A DNA stretch of 64,000 bases from Aphrocallistes beatrix (Eukaryota > Porifera > Hexactinellida > Sceptrulophora > Aphrocallistidae), in the NCBI GenBank assembly GCA_963281255.1, contig OY725500.1, positions 3,591,184 to 3,655,183 on the forward strand, in the 5' to 3' direction. The position numbers were made by a program, and so were the translations under genes. The notes under the pieces are model-generated. The model saw nothing but the letters and a program-made list of their open reading frames with translations. It ran no database searches and was not told the origin of the DNA. Shown here one piece after another: positions 51,001 to 62,913 of the stretch; within the stretch, counting starts at the first letter, position 1, and every line of letters starts with the position of its first letter.

Positions 51001-54000
51001 GACTACCTATATCTAGCCAATTGAAACCATCTGAAAAGTACTTAACTACAGCCCAGCCAAGATTATCTCTTTTTTGGTAAATAGTATAGAATAATTTTAA
51101 AGTGAAATAGCAGTATGTCTTTCCGAATATGAACAGAGTTTCGCCCCATTTTTTTAAACTTTGTTTGAGAGATATTTTATTATCTTTCACACATTCTTTC
51201 TTCGTCTTCTTGGGTTTTCTTATATCTTCTGCTTCATTGATCTTGTTTTCTCTATCATGAGCGAGCCTATAATTGAGAAAATAATGAAATTTTTTAGATA
51301 ATCCTTTGAATTTCTATCGACCTCAATATAATATATATTTTAAGCATGAAATTATATTCACCGAATTACTAATATACTGAAATCGCGATATTCGGAATCT
51401 ACACACTTAACAACAACTACAGTTTGTTGCAGTGTTTTGCAATGATTTGCCATTATACGTACTTGTATAATGTAAGTAGATTCATTTAGTTTAAATAATG
51501 CTATTATGTTAAGTATACCTTTCGTAAATATTATTAAGAGTTTCAAATTCTCTTAAATCTACATCTGTTCCTGTTTCTGTAGGAGTCGTAGGTCTTACTC
51601 TTTCTTGGCTTTCAGACCTTACCGATGGGCTATTGATATTTGATACCAATGGTATCAAAGGAATTTCATCTTGAGAATTTGATCTATCCGGGGCATGAAT
51701 TTCTGTCGTTCCCTCCTCCACAGGTCTATCCTGTTCCTGTCCGTGAGTTGGATCAAGTTGAGAAGAGTTGGTGGACGGAAATTTGAAAGACTTACCAAAC
51801 AAACTTGCGAACCAGTTAATTGTCCTTTCAACTAGCAGGAGACAGTTATGTTATAGTATCATTATTGGTACTTGTATTACTAGGTCAAGATATTGTACCG
51901 TATATCCTCGAATAAGTATCCGGGGAGATTATTAATGTTTATCCCTATTTATCATCTGATGAAAAATTAATATTTCGAGATAGGGGAATTTTCAATGAAT
52001 AAAATCGCACGGATGAATGTATAAATGGTGGGAAGAAAGAATTTACATCAAAACTTTATTCTAAGGGGTAGCAAAAAATTCGAGGACATACGGTTATTAT
52101 TTATATTATTAAGCTGATATGTAACTACTATGCAATTTCGATTTTTGTATTTTATTCAAAAGAACAGTTGATATCTTAATGATACGTATCTGTTAATAAT
52201 TTATTATCATTCACTATCAAAATAGTATATCACTTTTAGAAAGATTTGAGTTCCAATTGTATTGACGATACAATTTTTCAAAAAATATTTTTCTCGCGCT
52301 CTCAAATTTTAATAAGGGATATGGGTACTTTGATACAATATTTATATATAGATTCCTAAGCTCTATTCTGCGTGGTTAATGATTTTATGTAAATATTGTA
52401 TTAATTCAATTATCTTCGGCCGAATCCCTAGTCCAGAATCCACAATTTACTGTGAGACCTTATATGTAGTAGGCTATGGCTTAGCTAATGAGTTGCAAAA
52501 GGCGTTGTCAGTCCCAGTAATTAATGTTTTCCACTGTCAGAAACTCTGAATGTTACAACGAGAAGTGCTAGCTACGTATGACTTGCTGTCAAACCTTATT
52601 TTGAGTAAGCTATACTGTAGCCAATTAATTTGTTGACTTACCTAATGATTTATTATTACGCTCCTCCCATCGTAGTATTAATTGGAATTCAGCCATCTCT
52701 GATAAAACGAAGGTTATCCAAAACAGAAGAACATAAATCTCTGCTAATAACCGTAAACCATCGAAGAAACTATACTGACAATTGAAACAGTAAAGAGTTG
52801 ATACTGAACGGTGTTGAGTAGCTGCTTGATAGAGCGCATAACCTATCAACAAAAATATAATATAAAATTATCCATCATAGAGCATAATATTGGTTTCTCG
52901 AACCCAAAATTCTGAATTATTTGAACGTCCAAACAATACAACAATTTTTAACATGTTTATAACAAGGCCAGCGAAGCAGATGTAGAGTGTTCAGGAAGAC
53001 TCGGGCTCATTAATCTTGTCATCGCTATAGTGGTTAGAACCAAGGCAATACGAATGTACAAGAGACTTCCATTATATTTAAGCTAATCCATGTATTATCA
53101 AAATATGCCAGAGGCAAGCCCTACGAGAGGGCATCACCCTCCAAGCTCACCAAAAATAGACAGTGTTCATGATAATAATTAATTATATATTCTATTTTAC
53201 AATATTTGGATTATGTAGTGTTCTTGTTAACCCATAACAGTAACTGTATTTTCAACATTTAGTGAAAACCCAGTTTGATTCGATTATATTGAACGGACAT
53301 AAATACAGTCAGGGTCGCTTATTATGAACCCGCTTAATATGAACATTCGATTATAATGAACTAACCTCCTGGTCCCAATTTCATTTTTTGGGTAGGATTT
53401 GTATTGAGCCAGGTTCGCTTAATATGAAGTATCTCTATTATGAAAAATTTTTTTTGGCTCCTGGTGGTTCACAATATGCGATCCTGACTGTACTACTTTA
53501 TTAAATATCATTCAGGTTGCAATCCAAAGGAATTGCTTCAAGAAATACTCGAACTTGGGCTATCTGCAATGTTTCCAAATACCATAATTGCACTACGTAT
53601 TTTTATTAGTTTTTCTGCATCAGTGGCTTCAGGAGAACGCACTTTCAATGTTTGAAGCAAGTTAAAAATGACCACCGTTCAACTATGGCTAGAGTGTTTA
53701 ACTGGGCTGGCCATGCTTAATATCAATTATGATATTGCATGAAGATTAGATTTTACCTCATTAATATGTATTCGCACAGAAAAAGACTAGAAAAGTATCA
53801 ATTAAAGCTCGTTTGTATTCACATTATTAAACATATTATCTTATAATATTTATCATTTCTTCTCATGTTTTCATTTATTGGAATCGTAGTCTAAATTCTA
53901 GGAGTGGCACGGGCCTCTCTGATTCTCTCAGAGGCCCTGAGTCTAGAAGCTATAGCATTCAACTAATTCTAGGGGTTTCGAGTATTTAGATTAACTAAAC

Positions 54001-57000
54001 GGGCTACTCTTAGGACAAAAACTATAACCCAATAACTCACTCATTGCAATTAGATAAAGAGAGTGTAAAACAATTTTGAAGTCGAGATAGTGCTTCCCTC
54101 TTTTCTCCATCTCTCGATCAACATACAAGCGCATCACGCCATGATAAGCTAAATCTTCATCTTCACTTTCTGCAATCATTTGAAAGTTAGTAGGTTGCCC
54201 CTCCTGAGAAGAATCCAATGTCTCTGCTGTGACGGTCACTAACATGTAAATTAAAATACAATTATTTGTGTGAAAATATGCACATATCTTTTTTTATACA
54301 CTATAGTAAAATTAAGACATCTAACATAAGTTGTGGCTTTGAAGTATTAACAACAATGAATGACAATATATTGTAGCGCCGTACAATGATTTCTATTGTG
54401 AGAGTGGAGTCTTATATATTGTTTATAAAAGGTGTGAAAAATGTTTTCCATTTTTTTTGCAGAGAGTGAACATTTCGCATATATCTTAGAGCTTAATCGT
54501 AGTGATATCATTTGACACCTATATGCTAATTTTCATATTTCTACGATTTTTGAAGAATTCGTCCAGTAAATTCACGTTATTCGACAAGCTAAGCGTGCTA
54601 AATAGCGCCCTTAACGCGCTCGGCGGGAAACACTGGTTCTATACTAGGGGCGGCACTAAAAATATTAGTGATCACATAAATATACTTGTAGAACCGAAAA
54701 ACCTATGCAGTCGCCATCCAAACAACCCAATGTGCCCCACGAAACCAAATGAGTATATTCAGGCTCAGTTATTGCTCAAATAAATCCCATCCTGCCAGAG
54801 GATATTTAATTGGGATCGCAGTGGTTTTGTGGGATGTCTAGATGCCGACTGCATGTTAAGGTGGAGGCAAAAATGGTTTTCTTTTGTGAAAAGGTGAGAA
54901 TTTGCACTCAGGTTCAAATCTCCACCATATTATATAAGGAATATGTGGTTCAAATTTGAGGCAATTTGGTTCAATATAATTTCAAGGAGCGAGCATACGG
55001 ACGGAAGTACTACCAATTCTTCAATCAATTCGGACAAACAAACAAAATCCTTAATATATAAGATATATATAGTCGCTTTGCTTTCCCATAACTAGTGGCA
55101 CTCGTTCGGTATGCTGGAAACACGGTTTTCCTCAGCTGGAATATTGTGCCATACCTTTTCTAAACTTTTGAACTAAGTAGTTTTTGTCTCTGAAAAGTTA
55201 CTAATAAAATCATCAAAGTTTAAATCAAGAAATAAATCGTATCACAATTCATCAATATTTGTTAATTTTGATAAAAAAGGTAAATTGTGACTAGAAGCAA
55301 ATATATTTCAAAACGAACGAGTGTGTGGAATATTATATTTTCAATCATATATGCATATTTATATACAACTGTACCTTCATTAGAAATTGGCGATGACTCG
55401 ATAAAACAGTCCAACATTGAGTAAATTGATTTTTTCATCCGACAACTAATAATCTTTGACCAAGGTAAATTTTTGAAATCTCCAGATCCTCTTAATTTGC
55501 GAATAATAAGAGCTAGAGAAGAATCTTGCATATTTTCTATTGCGATGTCCGATGGCGATTTCCCTTCTTTGTTTCGTACATCTGTTACTGCACCCAAATC
55601 TAACAGCACCTGTTGGAATATTACAATAATACTTTGTGGGAAAATTTCAGGCTGGAATTCCTTAGCAAACAAACAACTCAGTCAAAATCCAAGGTGATAT
55701 AACCAAACATATATATCCAATTATTATTGTTTTGTAACATATTTTCGCAACGCGACGCTTATTTACAAATAACAACAATTTCAACACTCTTTCGACATGA
55801 TGGCATTCGGCAAGATGTCCTAGAACCTAGTACCTATTCTATGGATAATTAAGTATAATGCATTGTTGTGGCTTTGCTACTTGATAATTGTAGATGTAGT
55901 ATACTGAGGAGGTTTAGTCATAATTTCATGATAAGAATGTGAGTATTCAATGAGCTAAACCTACCTTAACAGTCTGTTCATGCCCTCCTTGAATAGCTGA
56001 CATCAAGGGAGTTCCTAGAAATTCATCTCTCCAGTCTACTACAGCCCCATGCTTGATCAGAATCGTGGCGGCTACCGAGTTCCCAAAATATGCAGCAGCG
56101 AAAAGAGGAGTGCGATTGTGATAGTCAACACAATTAACATCATTCATTTTAGATATGAGCAGGTAAAGCATCTAGATGAATGTACTAATACAAGCACGCT
56201 TCGCTTGCTTGCGCTGCGCGGCTTACGGACACTGCGTGTCCGCAGAGTCGCCCTGCGGGCGCCTGGAGTCACTCAATCTAACATATTTTGGAATTCTTTC
56301 CTTTATATAACTATTGTAAACAAAGGTCGACAAATAATTTCTCATATGGATCAGAAAATATGATATTCGAAATCTACACCCCTGAAAACCCCATGTCAAC
56401 CATTGGAAGCTAGTCTCTAGCCTATTTTGTAATTTGTTTACTTTATGTATATATTGTAAACAAAAGTAAACATTGATAATCAAATATACTCGAAAATATG
56501 ATATTCGAAATCTACACCCCTGAAAACCCCATGTCAACCGTTTAAAGCAAGTTTCTGGCATATTTTTGAGATTTGTTTACTTTATGTATCTAATATAGAC
56601 AAAAGTAAACAAATAATTTATCACATAAATCTAAAAATATGATATTCGAAATCCACACCCCTGAAAACCCCATGTCAACCGTTGAAAGCAAGTTTCTAGC
56701 ATATTTTTGCAATTTGTTTACTTTATGTATCTATTGTAAACAAAAGTAAACAAATAATTTATCATATAAATCTGAAAATATGATATTCGAAATCCACACC
56801 CCTGAAAACCCCATGTCAATCGTTGAAAGCAAGTTTCTAGCATATTTTTCAAAATTCATCAAATGGTGTGAAAATATGTATATAAAGGTGTGAAAATATA
56901 TAGATACTTTTTTTATTGCCATACACTATAATACATTTAAGCGATCAAACATAAGTTGTGGCTTTAAAGTATTAATAACAATGACGATATATTGTAGTGT

Positions 57001-60000
57001 TGTACTTGTATAATGATTTCTATTGTGATAGTGTAGGTCATTTATTTAGTATAGAAAAGGTGTGAAAAATTGTTTTCCATTTTTTTTGCAGAGGTGTGGA
57101 AATTTCGCTTAGATCTTAGAACTTAATCGTAGATTCATCATTTGAAACCTACATGCCAATTTTCGTATCTCTACGACTTGCCAATTCTTCAATCAATTCG
57201 AACAAACAAACAAACAAACAAACAAACAAACAAACAAACAAATCCTAGCATTTTAATATATGTTTCGATTGATTGATTGATCGAAGAAACTGCCATTCGA
57301 AGGAAACTGATTTTTGGCACGCCGGAGTATTTTATCATTGACTCGAATAGGTCGAGCCAGACTAAAATGTCAATTCATCACCGACTTTTCACGGCAATGT
57401 CACCTTTTTTATAATTATAAATTTCAGTCATATCTCTGCTATTATAGGAGATAGAAGGATTAAATTTCTGGATTTTTTAATTTTATCAAATGCCTCCGCA
57501 CCCGCAGTCCACCTTTTGTTGGTACAGAGTGTTCTCCAGCCGCGATAAGCAAGTGCTTCAAAGTGCAACTTCAGAGAATAAATGCGAATCAAGAATGAAT
57601 TGAATCCTATTGGAATGCTATGGAGTATTTCCGTGAAATCGATGCCCTCAATGTGGTTGAAATTCGCAAAATAAATTTTGAAGTGATCTCAATAGACCCA
57701 CTGACTTATAAATTATACTCACCTCTTCTGAGGATAATTGTGCTGCGATGTGTAGAGGCGTCTGACCTATTTTATTAACTGCATATATATCTGCTCCCTT
57801 GTCCAACAATATCTTAGCACATGATACAAAGCCTGCTAAACAGGACACGTGTAGGGGCGTGTTACCAAGACTGTTCTTCTCTCTAATTAGAGATGGCTTT
57901 TTCTCTATGATTTTTTCCATCATGTGAGTGCTACCACCTGTGAAGCAATATAAATAAAACTTCACCATACTCTATCCATATGACAAATTTATAAAAATAA
58001 ATGAATGTATATACAGTTGACTCCGCTTTACTAGACACCGAAGGTTAACGGTTAAGAAAATCTTATATTGGCTAGCAGATCTGCTTTATTTTCTAAATAT
58101 TTACACTAATTTCATTGTTTTTCGACAGATATTCATGAATATTACTTCTAAAAAATTAATAATACATTATAATTTCTATTTTTAATCAGAAAACTATATT
58201 TCGAGACAACTGAAAATTATCAAATGAAGAAACCAAAATAACCGAGCCCTAAAATCGGTTAACCAACCCCAGCCCTGTATCACTTAAAATGGGTTGTTAT
58301 GATCGAAAAACTGAAATTTCTTTATAAAAAATTATAAAAAAGGTGACAATGAGGTCATAGTTCCATGATGAATCGACATTTTCGTCTGAGCTCAGAACTT
58401 ACTGGACCCATAGCCAAAAGACTCCCACATGCCAAAAATCAGCTTTCTGGCCCTCACAGTTTCTTCAATCAAATCGTTACAGATACGTATATATACACAT
58501 ACCCATCAATAATTGAATTTTAACAGTAAGTATAACGAAATGATTGAAGAAACTGCCAGGCACAGAAAGCTATATAACGGTCACCTGTCTATAGCGGTCA
58601 CCAATGAACGATAAACAAGTTTCATGTAAGTAATAGATTTCTAAAAACTTTCTAAAACCACTACGTTGATATAAATATCAAGTTTTACTTTGGAGATTAA
58701 GACAATCACCTGTATATACCGGCCACCTGTGTATAGCGACCAATTTTGTCCAGTCCCTTGGGTGGCCGTTATATACAGGTTCCACTGTATCTCACATATG
58801 ATATAACGGTCATCAAAAAATGATGACTCATCACTCTGTTATGAAGTCATTATTACGCATCAAAAATTGAAAAATTTTGTGATTTTTCGAGTGATATCGA
58901 TTATACTAATATAAGACATACGCATTTAGAAATGTCACCTACCTTATGATTAATCAAAGTGAGCCTAGGCGCCCAAATTGCGCCTCCTCCGGACCCAAAG
59001 TATCCGCCAGCCGCGCAACGCAACCAAGCGAAGCGCGGTTATTTATTCAATATTGGAATGAGCATTAATTAATTCACGCTCGTATTAAAATATATATTTT
59101 GAATCAAAATGTTGAAATAAATGGTTTACAATGCTGACTCAATTTTGTTCCGCCATGATCAATTAAGGAAATCATAGGCAATTTCTATTGTAATCCATAC
59201 AAACAAATTTTCTGTTTCTACTCAATTATAAGAAAAAAAACAGTATTATATTTTACTTAAGCAATATAACTTACTCAAAGAACAGCAATGAAGGAATGTG
59301 TCTTCGAGATTCACATTAGGGCGCGTGCCTTCATATAGTTGACCATCAAGGGAGTAGTCCCACCAAACTGCGCTCAAATCAATAGCTGCGCAGTTAATTA
59401 ATAAATCCCCAAGAATTACTTGGTCTCTGTAGCACAATTGACCAAAAGATAGATGCAACATGTAGAAATAATGGTAATGATATCCCAGCTGTATTGCCCT
59501 TGCTATTATGAAGAAAATCAAATCCCATCTATCTCTACCTGAAAATTCGATGTATAGATCAGACTCGATTATTAACTGGCATTTATCTAAAAATAGAAGT
59601 TACATCGTTTGAAAATATGTCTAAATTATGTCATATTTAGATATTAATTTGTTTCTCTTCATTGAAATATGTTAAAATTTCAGTTTTACATTTGATACGA
59701 CACAGGCATTCTACTAATATTATATCACACCAATGATAGGAGTGAGACATAATAAAAAACGATTATACATGAAAAATCCGGACATCATGAGAAACGGGAC
59801 ACTCGAGAAAATTTGCCCATAAAAAGAAATAAAAAAGCGGGATGTCCCGCCAAAACAGTTGGCAACTGTGTAATAGTTATAACGTATGTAATAGTTATAA
59901 AGTTATAACGTTGAAGATATAGATACATATGAATAGTCAGGTCGATATGATGCATGACCCCAAAGAAATTGCAAGAAATTGTATTATTGCATTTTTCGGT

Positions 60001-62913
60001 TGAATCATGTCTTAAGAGTAACATGCTAAAAGTTTACCGAAATCGGAGTATCGGAAAGTGATTTGCCACGGCCCCGTCGTTGACCCCGGACTATATAAAT
60101 CGCCGGTTTTGAAAACAGAGTTTAACCTTTCAAATGATTGCAAATCAGTTTTTTATTGTCATATTCGTGCTCAGCATCAAATTTCCGGCAATTTGATATA
60201 TATATTCTATATTTTGAGCAAAGAAATTTGGGCCCTCCCTAGCAACAGCCTGGAATGTAAAAATTCCGATCTCCAAATTTGGTGTAAACCATATCGAGTG
60301 ACCCCTTGTTTTTCTCGGCTATGCTTGTTGAGTACGAATTTCTGAATATAAATAGTCTAAACGTTAGTTTTATAATATTATTGTTTGCGACTGGTGATAT
60401 TCGTGTATTTTTAGCATAGATGAATTGATACTATGTTCACATTTCAATACCATTTTCGGTTTCATCATCCGATGCAATTCCTTCTTTCATATAGCCAATG
60501 TTGTCATCTTGGCATCGTCCGCATGCTTGAGAACAGTTGAGTCCTTGTTTTCTGCAGCTACATCTGAGACTACTACAGCCTGTGGAACAGTTCCAGTGAA
60601 TCATTTTCAGGAGTGCAGGTGACCTCTATACCATCAGCCATGCCCATCCACATCATCACCCGGAAATAACACCTCAAAAAGTGAAATTTCTCGGCGGAGA
60701 CTGTTGTAATAAGGAGGATTCCGTTTCTAATCAAGCCAACAAACAGCTCCTCATCCGTCTCATTTCTGAACGTATGAGAGAACGAGGGTGCCATGTAATA
60801 CAGGCTGAGGAGGATGCCGATGTTGACATTGTGAAGGCAGCAGTATCAATAGCCTCGTCCAAGACAACAACTCTCATAGGCGAGGATATAGATATATTGG
60901 TTCTGTTGCTGCAATACACTCCTAACAACAATGCAAATAAGATATGCTTCCGCTCGGATAAAGGGAAACCAACCGTAGTGTATGACATCAAGGTGGTAAA
61001 GCAGGTGCTTGCGGACGAAATCTGCCACATCCTGCTTTTTCTGCATGCATTCACCGGGTGTGACACCACTTCCAGCATTTTCGGGCTCGGAAAGAAGTCT
61101 GCTCTGTACAAGTTCAAAGAGGATTCCATCTTAAAAACCTATGCTTGGGTGTTTTCTGCACCAAACCAAGACCCAGTTGTGATAGAAAGCACTGGTTATA
61201 AAGTCATGATCGCGTTGTTCAATGCAAAACCTGGGGACAGTCTTCGTGACTTGAGATACACTATCCTCTGCAAGAAAGTGAGTGCAGACAAAAGCTTCGC
61301 TACACCCGAAAGACTGTCACCTACAGCCTCCACAACGAATTTCACTCTCTGAGGTGCTATTTCCAGGTGATGATGTGGATGGGCACGGCTGATGGTATGG
61401 AGGTCACCGAATGGGGATGGAACTGCCAAGATAACAGCCTAATCCCAATCATGTTGGACAGTAACCCTGCACCCGAAGCACTCCTGAAAATGATCCACTG
61501 GAACTGTTCCACAGGCTATAATAGTCTCAGATATAGCCACAGAAAACAAGGATTCAACTGTTCTCAAGCATGCGGACGATGCCAAGATAACAACATTGGC
61601 AATATGAACGAAGGAATTGCATCGGATGATAAAACCGAAGAAGAAATTGAAATGTGAGCATATCAATCCATCTATTTATCCATCTATGCCACCTAAATTT
61701 TCCATTCTTATGTTTCATAGGAATTAAAGGGACAAAATAAAAATTTATGGGTATGTTTACTGTTAAAAATATATGAATACCACCAATCTCAAACCATAAT
61801 ATTTTAAAACTAACGTTTAGACTATTTATATTAAGAAATTCGTACTCAGCAAGCATAGAAAAACAAGGGGTCACTCGATATGGTTTACACCAAATTTGGA
61901 ATCGGAATTTTTACATTCCAGGCTGTTGCTAGGGAGGGCCCAAAATTTTTGCTCAAAATATAGTCAATATATATATCAAATTGCCGGAAATTTGATGCTG
62001 AGCACGAATATGACAAATAAAAAACTGAATTGCAATCATTTGAAAGGTTAAACTCTGTTTTCAAACAGGCGATTTTTATAGTCAGGGGTCAACGACGGGG
62101 TCGTGGCAAATCACTTTCCGATACTCCGATTTCGGTAAACTTTTAGTATGTTACTCCTAAGACATGATACAACCGAAAAATGCAATAAAACAATTTCTTG
62201 CAATTTTTTGGGGTTGGGACTATTTGCTTCCTATTTTGACCTGACTAGAAATCTAAATATTCTAGTTCCCAGCATAGATTTAGTTGTTCTAGTAACTTAC
62301 TTTCTTTCTTAGTAGAAATAGCAGCAGATTCTAGAAATTTTCCCTTCTTCAAGAGCTTTTCAACTTTCTTCAAGCTAGGATCATTTTCACAGGCTTCTAA
62401 GAGGCTGGCTTCATCGATTATCTTTGGTAAATCTAAAATCATTGTTAAAATAGTCCAATGTACGTAGTATGTAGTTTATATCTCTCCGCACTACCCGCAT
62501 ATCATATAAGATTCTAACCAAAGAAGAGGGAGAACGGAAGCAGTATATACTTGTACGTATATACTATACGCATGTCCTATGATCCCGATTCTTCAAATGC
62601 CTGTCATTATTTGCATTAGTTATTTTGCAATACATATAGGTATATATATTAGTTATATACATTAACATTGACTATTTTGCGCATAATGAAAAAATATGTA
62701 AAAGTGAACAACGTAACACATAGTGAATGATAAGAATGATAAAATACATAAAAGACACTGACCTGAGATATTGAAGTTAAGTATTTCTCTTAAAAAATGC
62801 TTAGCCTTCTCTCCCGAATCTCTGCTAATATTTAAGAAATCCCCCACTGTTCTCTTATCATTATTGGGTGAGTGTTGGGAATTGATCTCTATCTCAGTTT
62901 CATTAGTTGCCAT
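45047..62913 (-). CDS. Ankyrin-repeat TRP cation channel, 11 exons, complete
   Basis: Exons, 5' to 3' on the minus strand: 62763-62913, 62301-62432, 59275-59586, 57723-57937, 55965-56171, 55375-55609, 54041-54238, 52642-52842, 51519-51831, 50263-51266, 45047-45174. All have GT/AG borders and matching phases; they sum to 3096 nt, 1031 residues. Residues about 200-420 hold five to six ankyrin repeats (GNTPLHVSCLAG, GQTPLHIAAQ, NRTPLFAAAYFG, GTPLMSAIQGG). S1 spans exons 7-8, S2 is FWITFVLSEMAEF, S3 WLDIGSLLSLFFLI, then S4-S5, a pore loop near NFGYLLIFGIRILLDEE, and S6 with LNILIAQLTDTY. Roughly 150 residues, Ser/Thr/Pro-rich then Lys-rich, lie between S2 and S3, where TRP channels normally have a short loop. 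Subfamily (TRPA- or TRPV-like) is undecided. The start ATG follows ggtaaat. The last intron is 5 kb because transposons entered it. Confidence 0.88.
47056..47294. mobile_element. Nested element made of a 31-bp tandem repeat
   Basis: GCATGCCTAACTTCCGGGAC and GGAAATTAGGCATGC ends with AAATCATAT directly repeated outside (47047-47055 and 47295-47303). The interior is about seven copies of AATTAGGCATCTTAACCCGT plus CCCGTCCCGAA. It is a level-four insertion. Confidence 0.8.
47329..47842. mobile_element. hAT-type element nested fourth, duplication ATTTTATT
   Basis: CGGGGCTTCATCTAGCC ... CCAGATGAAGGCCTG ends with ATTTTATT at 47321-47328 and 47843-47850. The interior repeats GCGCACCC-type words. The ends resemble the 205-bp element at 25032. 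Confidence 0.82.
48837..48999. mobile_element. Short hAT-type element in the right arm of P3, duplication GTACTTTG
   Basis: CATGGGTTTATCTAGG / CCTAGATAAACCCCTG ends and GTACTTTG at 48829-48836 and 49000-49007. The complementary P3 arm at 48070 lacks it. Confidence 0.85.
49480..50115 (-). mobile_element. hAT element, internally deleted, with C-terminal transposase fragment
   Basis: CAGGGGCGGATCCAGGATTT at one end and CTGGATCCGCCTATG at the other. G/C runs flank both ends on the inner side. The flanks share TAGAA but no perfect 8-mer. It contains the transposase remnant at 49714-49970. Confidence 0.75.
49714..49970 (-). pseudogene. hAT transposase dimerisation domain (C-terminal fragment)
   Basis: The minus-strand frame reads PVTYATVERANSALAYVKTE, then LRSSMGEERLNDL and LYVHKDI, and stops at 49714. 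This is the conserved hAT C-terminal dimerisation domain (Ser/Thr-Glu-Arg followed by a helix, LRS-MG-ERL, then a hydrophobic helix). The upstream catalytic parts are absent, so this is a remnant of an internally deleted element. Its tail is acidic and unremarkable. It probably lies in the last intron of the TRP gene and is not part of that gene. Confidence 0.9.
52317..52478. mobile_element. Solo arm of palindromic element family (P4)
   Basis: GGGTACTTTGATACAATATT through CCTTATATGTAGTAGGCTATG corresponds to the right arm of P2 only. There is no left arm. It lies in a TRP intron. Confidence 0.7.
53306..53490. mobile_element. Pogo-like MITE, 185 bp, sister of 35155-35338
   Basis: CAGTCAGGGTCGCTTATTAT / ATGCGATCCTGACTG ends flanked by TA. 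The interior is nearly identical in order to the copy at 35155 (CCGCTTAATATGAACATTCG). Confidence 0.88.
53514..53755 (+). pseudogene. hAT transposase remnant (second type)
   Basis: The plus strand reads LLQEILELGLSAMFPNTIIA, then VASGERTFNV, a stop in place of the next helix, LKMTTVQLWLECLTGLAMLN and INYDIA. This is again a hAT C-terminal dimerisation block, of the VSVASGERSFS type, with one in-frame stop and a few substitutions. It differs from the 49.7-kb remnant and lies on the other strand. No ends of the parent element are recognised. Confidence 0.85.
54245..55075 (-). repeat. Family R copy, 3' part missing
   Basis: In reverse orientation, the 5' end lies near 55065 (AACAAACAAAATCC with TATATAAG). 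A CACTATAGTAAAATTAAGAC block lies at 54298, and the sequence ends next to the acceptor of TRP exon 7. An unrelated piece at about 54550-54900 interrupts it. Confidence 0.55.
56191..57262 (-). mobile_element. Family R copy with four internal tandem units
   Basis: In reverse orientation it runs from GATTTGTTTG-type sequence near 57262 to the GC tip and CTTG at 56191. The block that is present one to two times in other copies is amplified here to about four units of some 117 bp, each containing ACACCCCTGAAAACCCCATG. The low end lies 20 bp from the acceptor of TRP exon 5. Confidence 0.75.
57270..57490 (+). repeat. Family R-C fragment
   Basis: TCGATTGATTGATTGATCGA and AACTGATTTTTGGCACG match the left part of the copies at 41.3-42.3 kb. 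The right part is missing. Confidence 0.6.
58340..59040. repeat. Two family R-C pieces in opposite orientation
   Basis: 58340-58480 is the left part in reverse (CCACATGCCAAAAATCAGCT). 58536-59040 is a forward copy that ends in GCGCAACGCAACCAAGCGAA and is split by the MITE at 58573. Confidence 0.6.
58573..58788. mobile_element. Pogo-like MITE inside the R-C copy
   Basis: TATAACGGTCACCTGTCTAT on the left faces GGTGGCCGTTATATACAGGT plus TCCACTG on the right. The surrounding R-C sequence continues on both sides. The left tip seems to have lost its CAGTGGAACC end. Confidence 0.65.
59936..62245. mobile_element. Inverted-repeat element carrying a PIN-like/CxC transposon gene
   Basis: TAGTCAGGTC / GACCTGACTA ends. 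Arms of roughly 700-880 bp are complementary over 59936-60680 and 61365-62245, leaving a loop of about 680 bp. The left arm includes an inverted copy (60425-60670) of the 3' coding region that is in forward orientation at 61367-61657. It lies in intron 2 of the TRP gene. Confidence 0.82.
60681..61657 (+). pseudogene. Transposon protein with PIN/FEN-like block and CxC metal-binding tail
   Basis: The first frame (60681-61352) has QAEEDADVDIV, TTLIGEDIDILVLLL and LHAFTGCDTTSSIFGLGKKS. This series (acidic EED-AD, GEDxDxLVLL, HAFTGCDTTS) recurs in a family of uncharacterised transposon proteins widespread in marine invertebrates, with acidic positions like those of PIN/FEN-type nucleases. A frameshift near 61.33 kb separates it from the second part: LRCYFQVMMWMG, EVTEWGWNC, and a Cys-containing tail (GFNCSQACGRCQ) in which several expected cysteines are replaced by Tyr or Ser. 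There is no start in a good context. Likely dead. Known from pattern recall only, and the enzymatic role is inferred. Confidence 0.7.

Noticed and set aside
55262..55374. Extension of the ankyrin ORF past residue NEGTVVYK
   Set aside because: A gtacag donor at 55374 with phase-matched acceptor at 54239 continues the TRP protein; the open tail after it is intron.
60058..60345. 95-codon plus-strand ORF in the left arm of the inverted-repeat element
   Set aside because: It lies in terminal-repeat sequence whose complement at 61.8-62.2 kb has no matching frame; no protein features.
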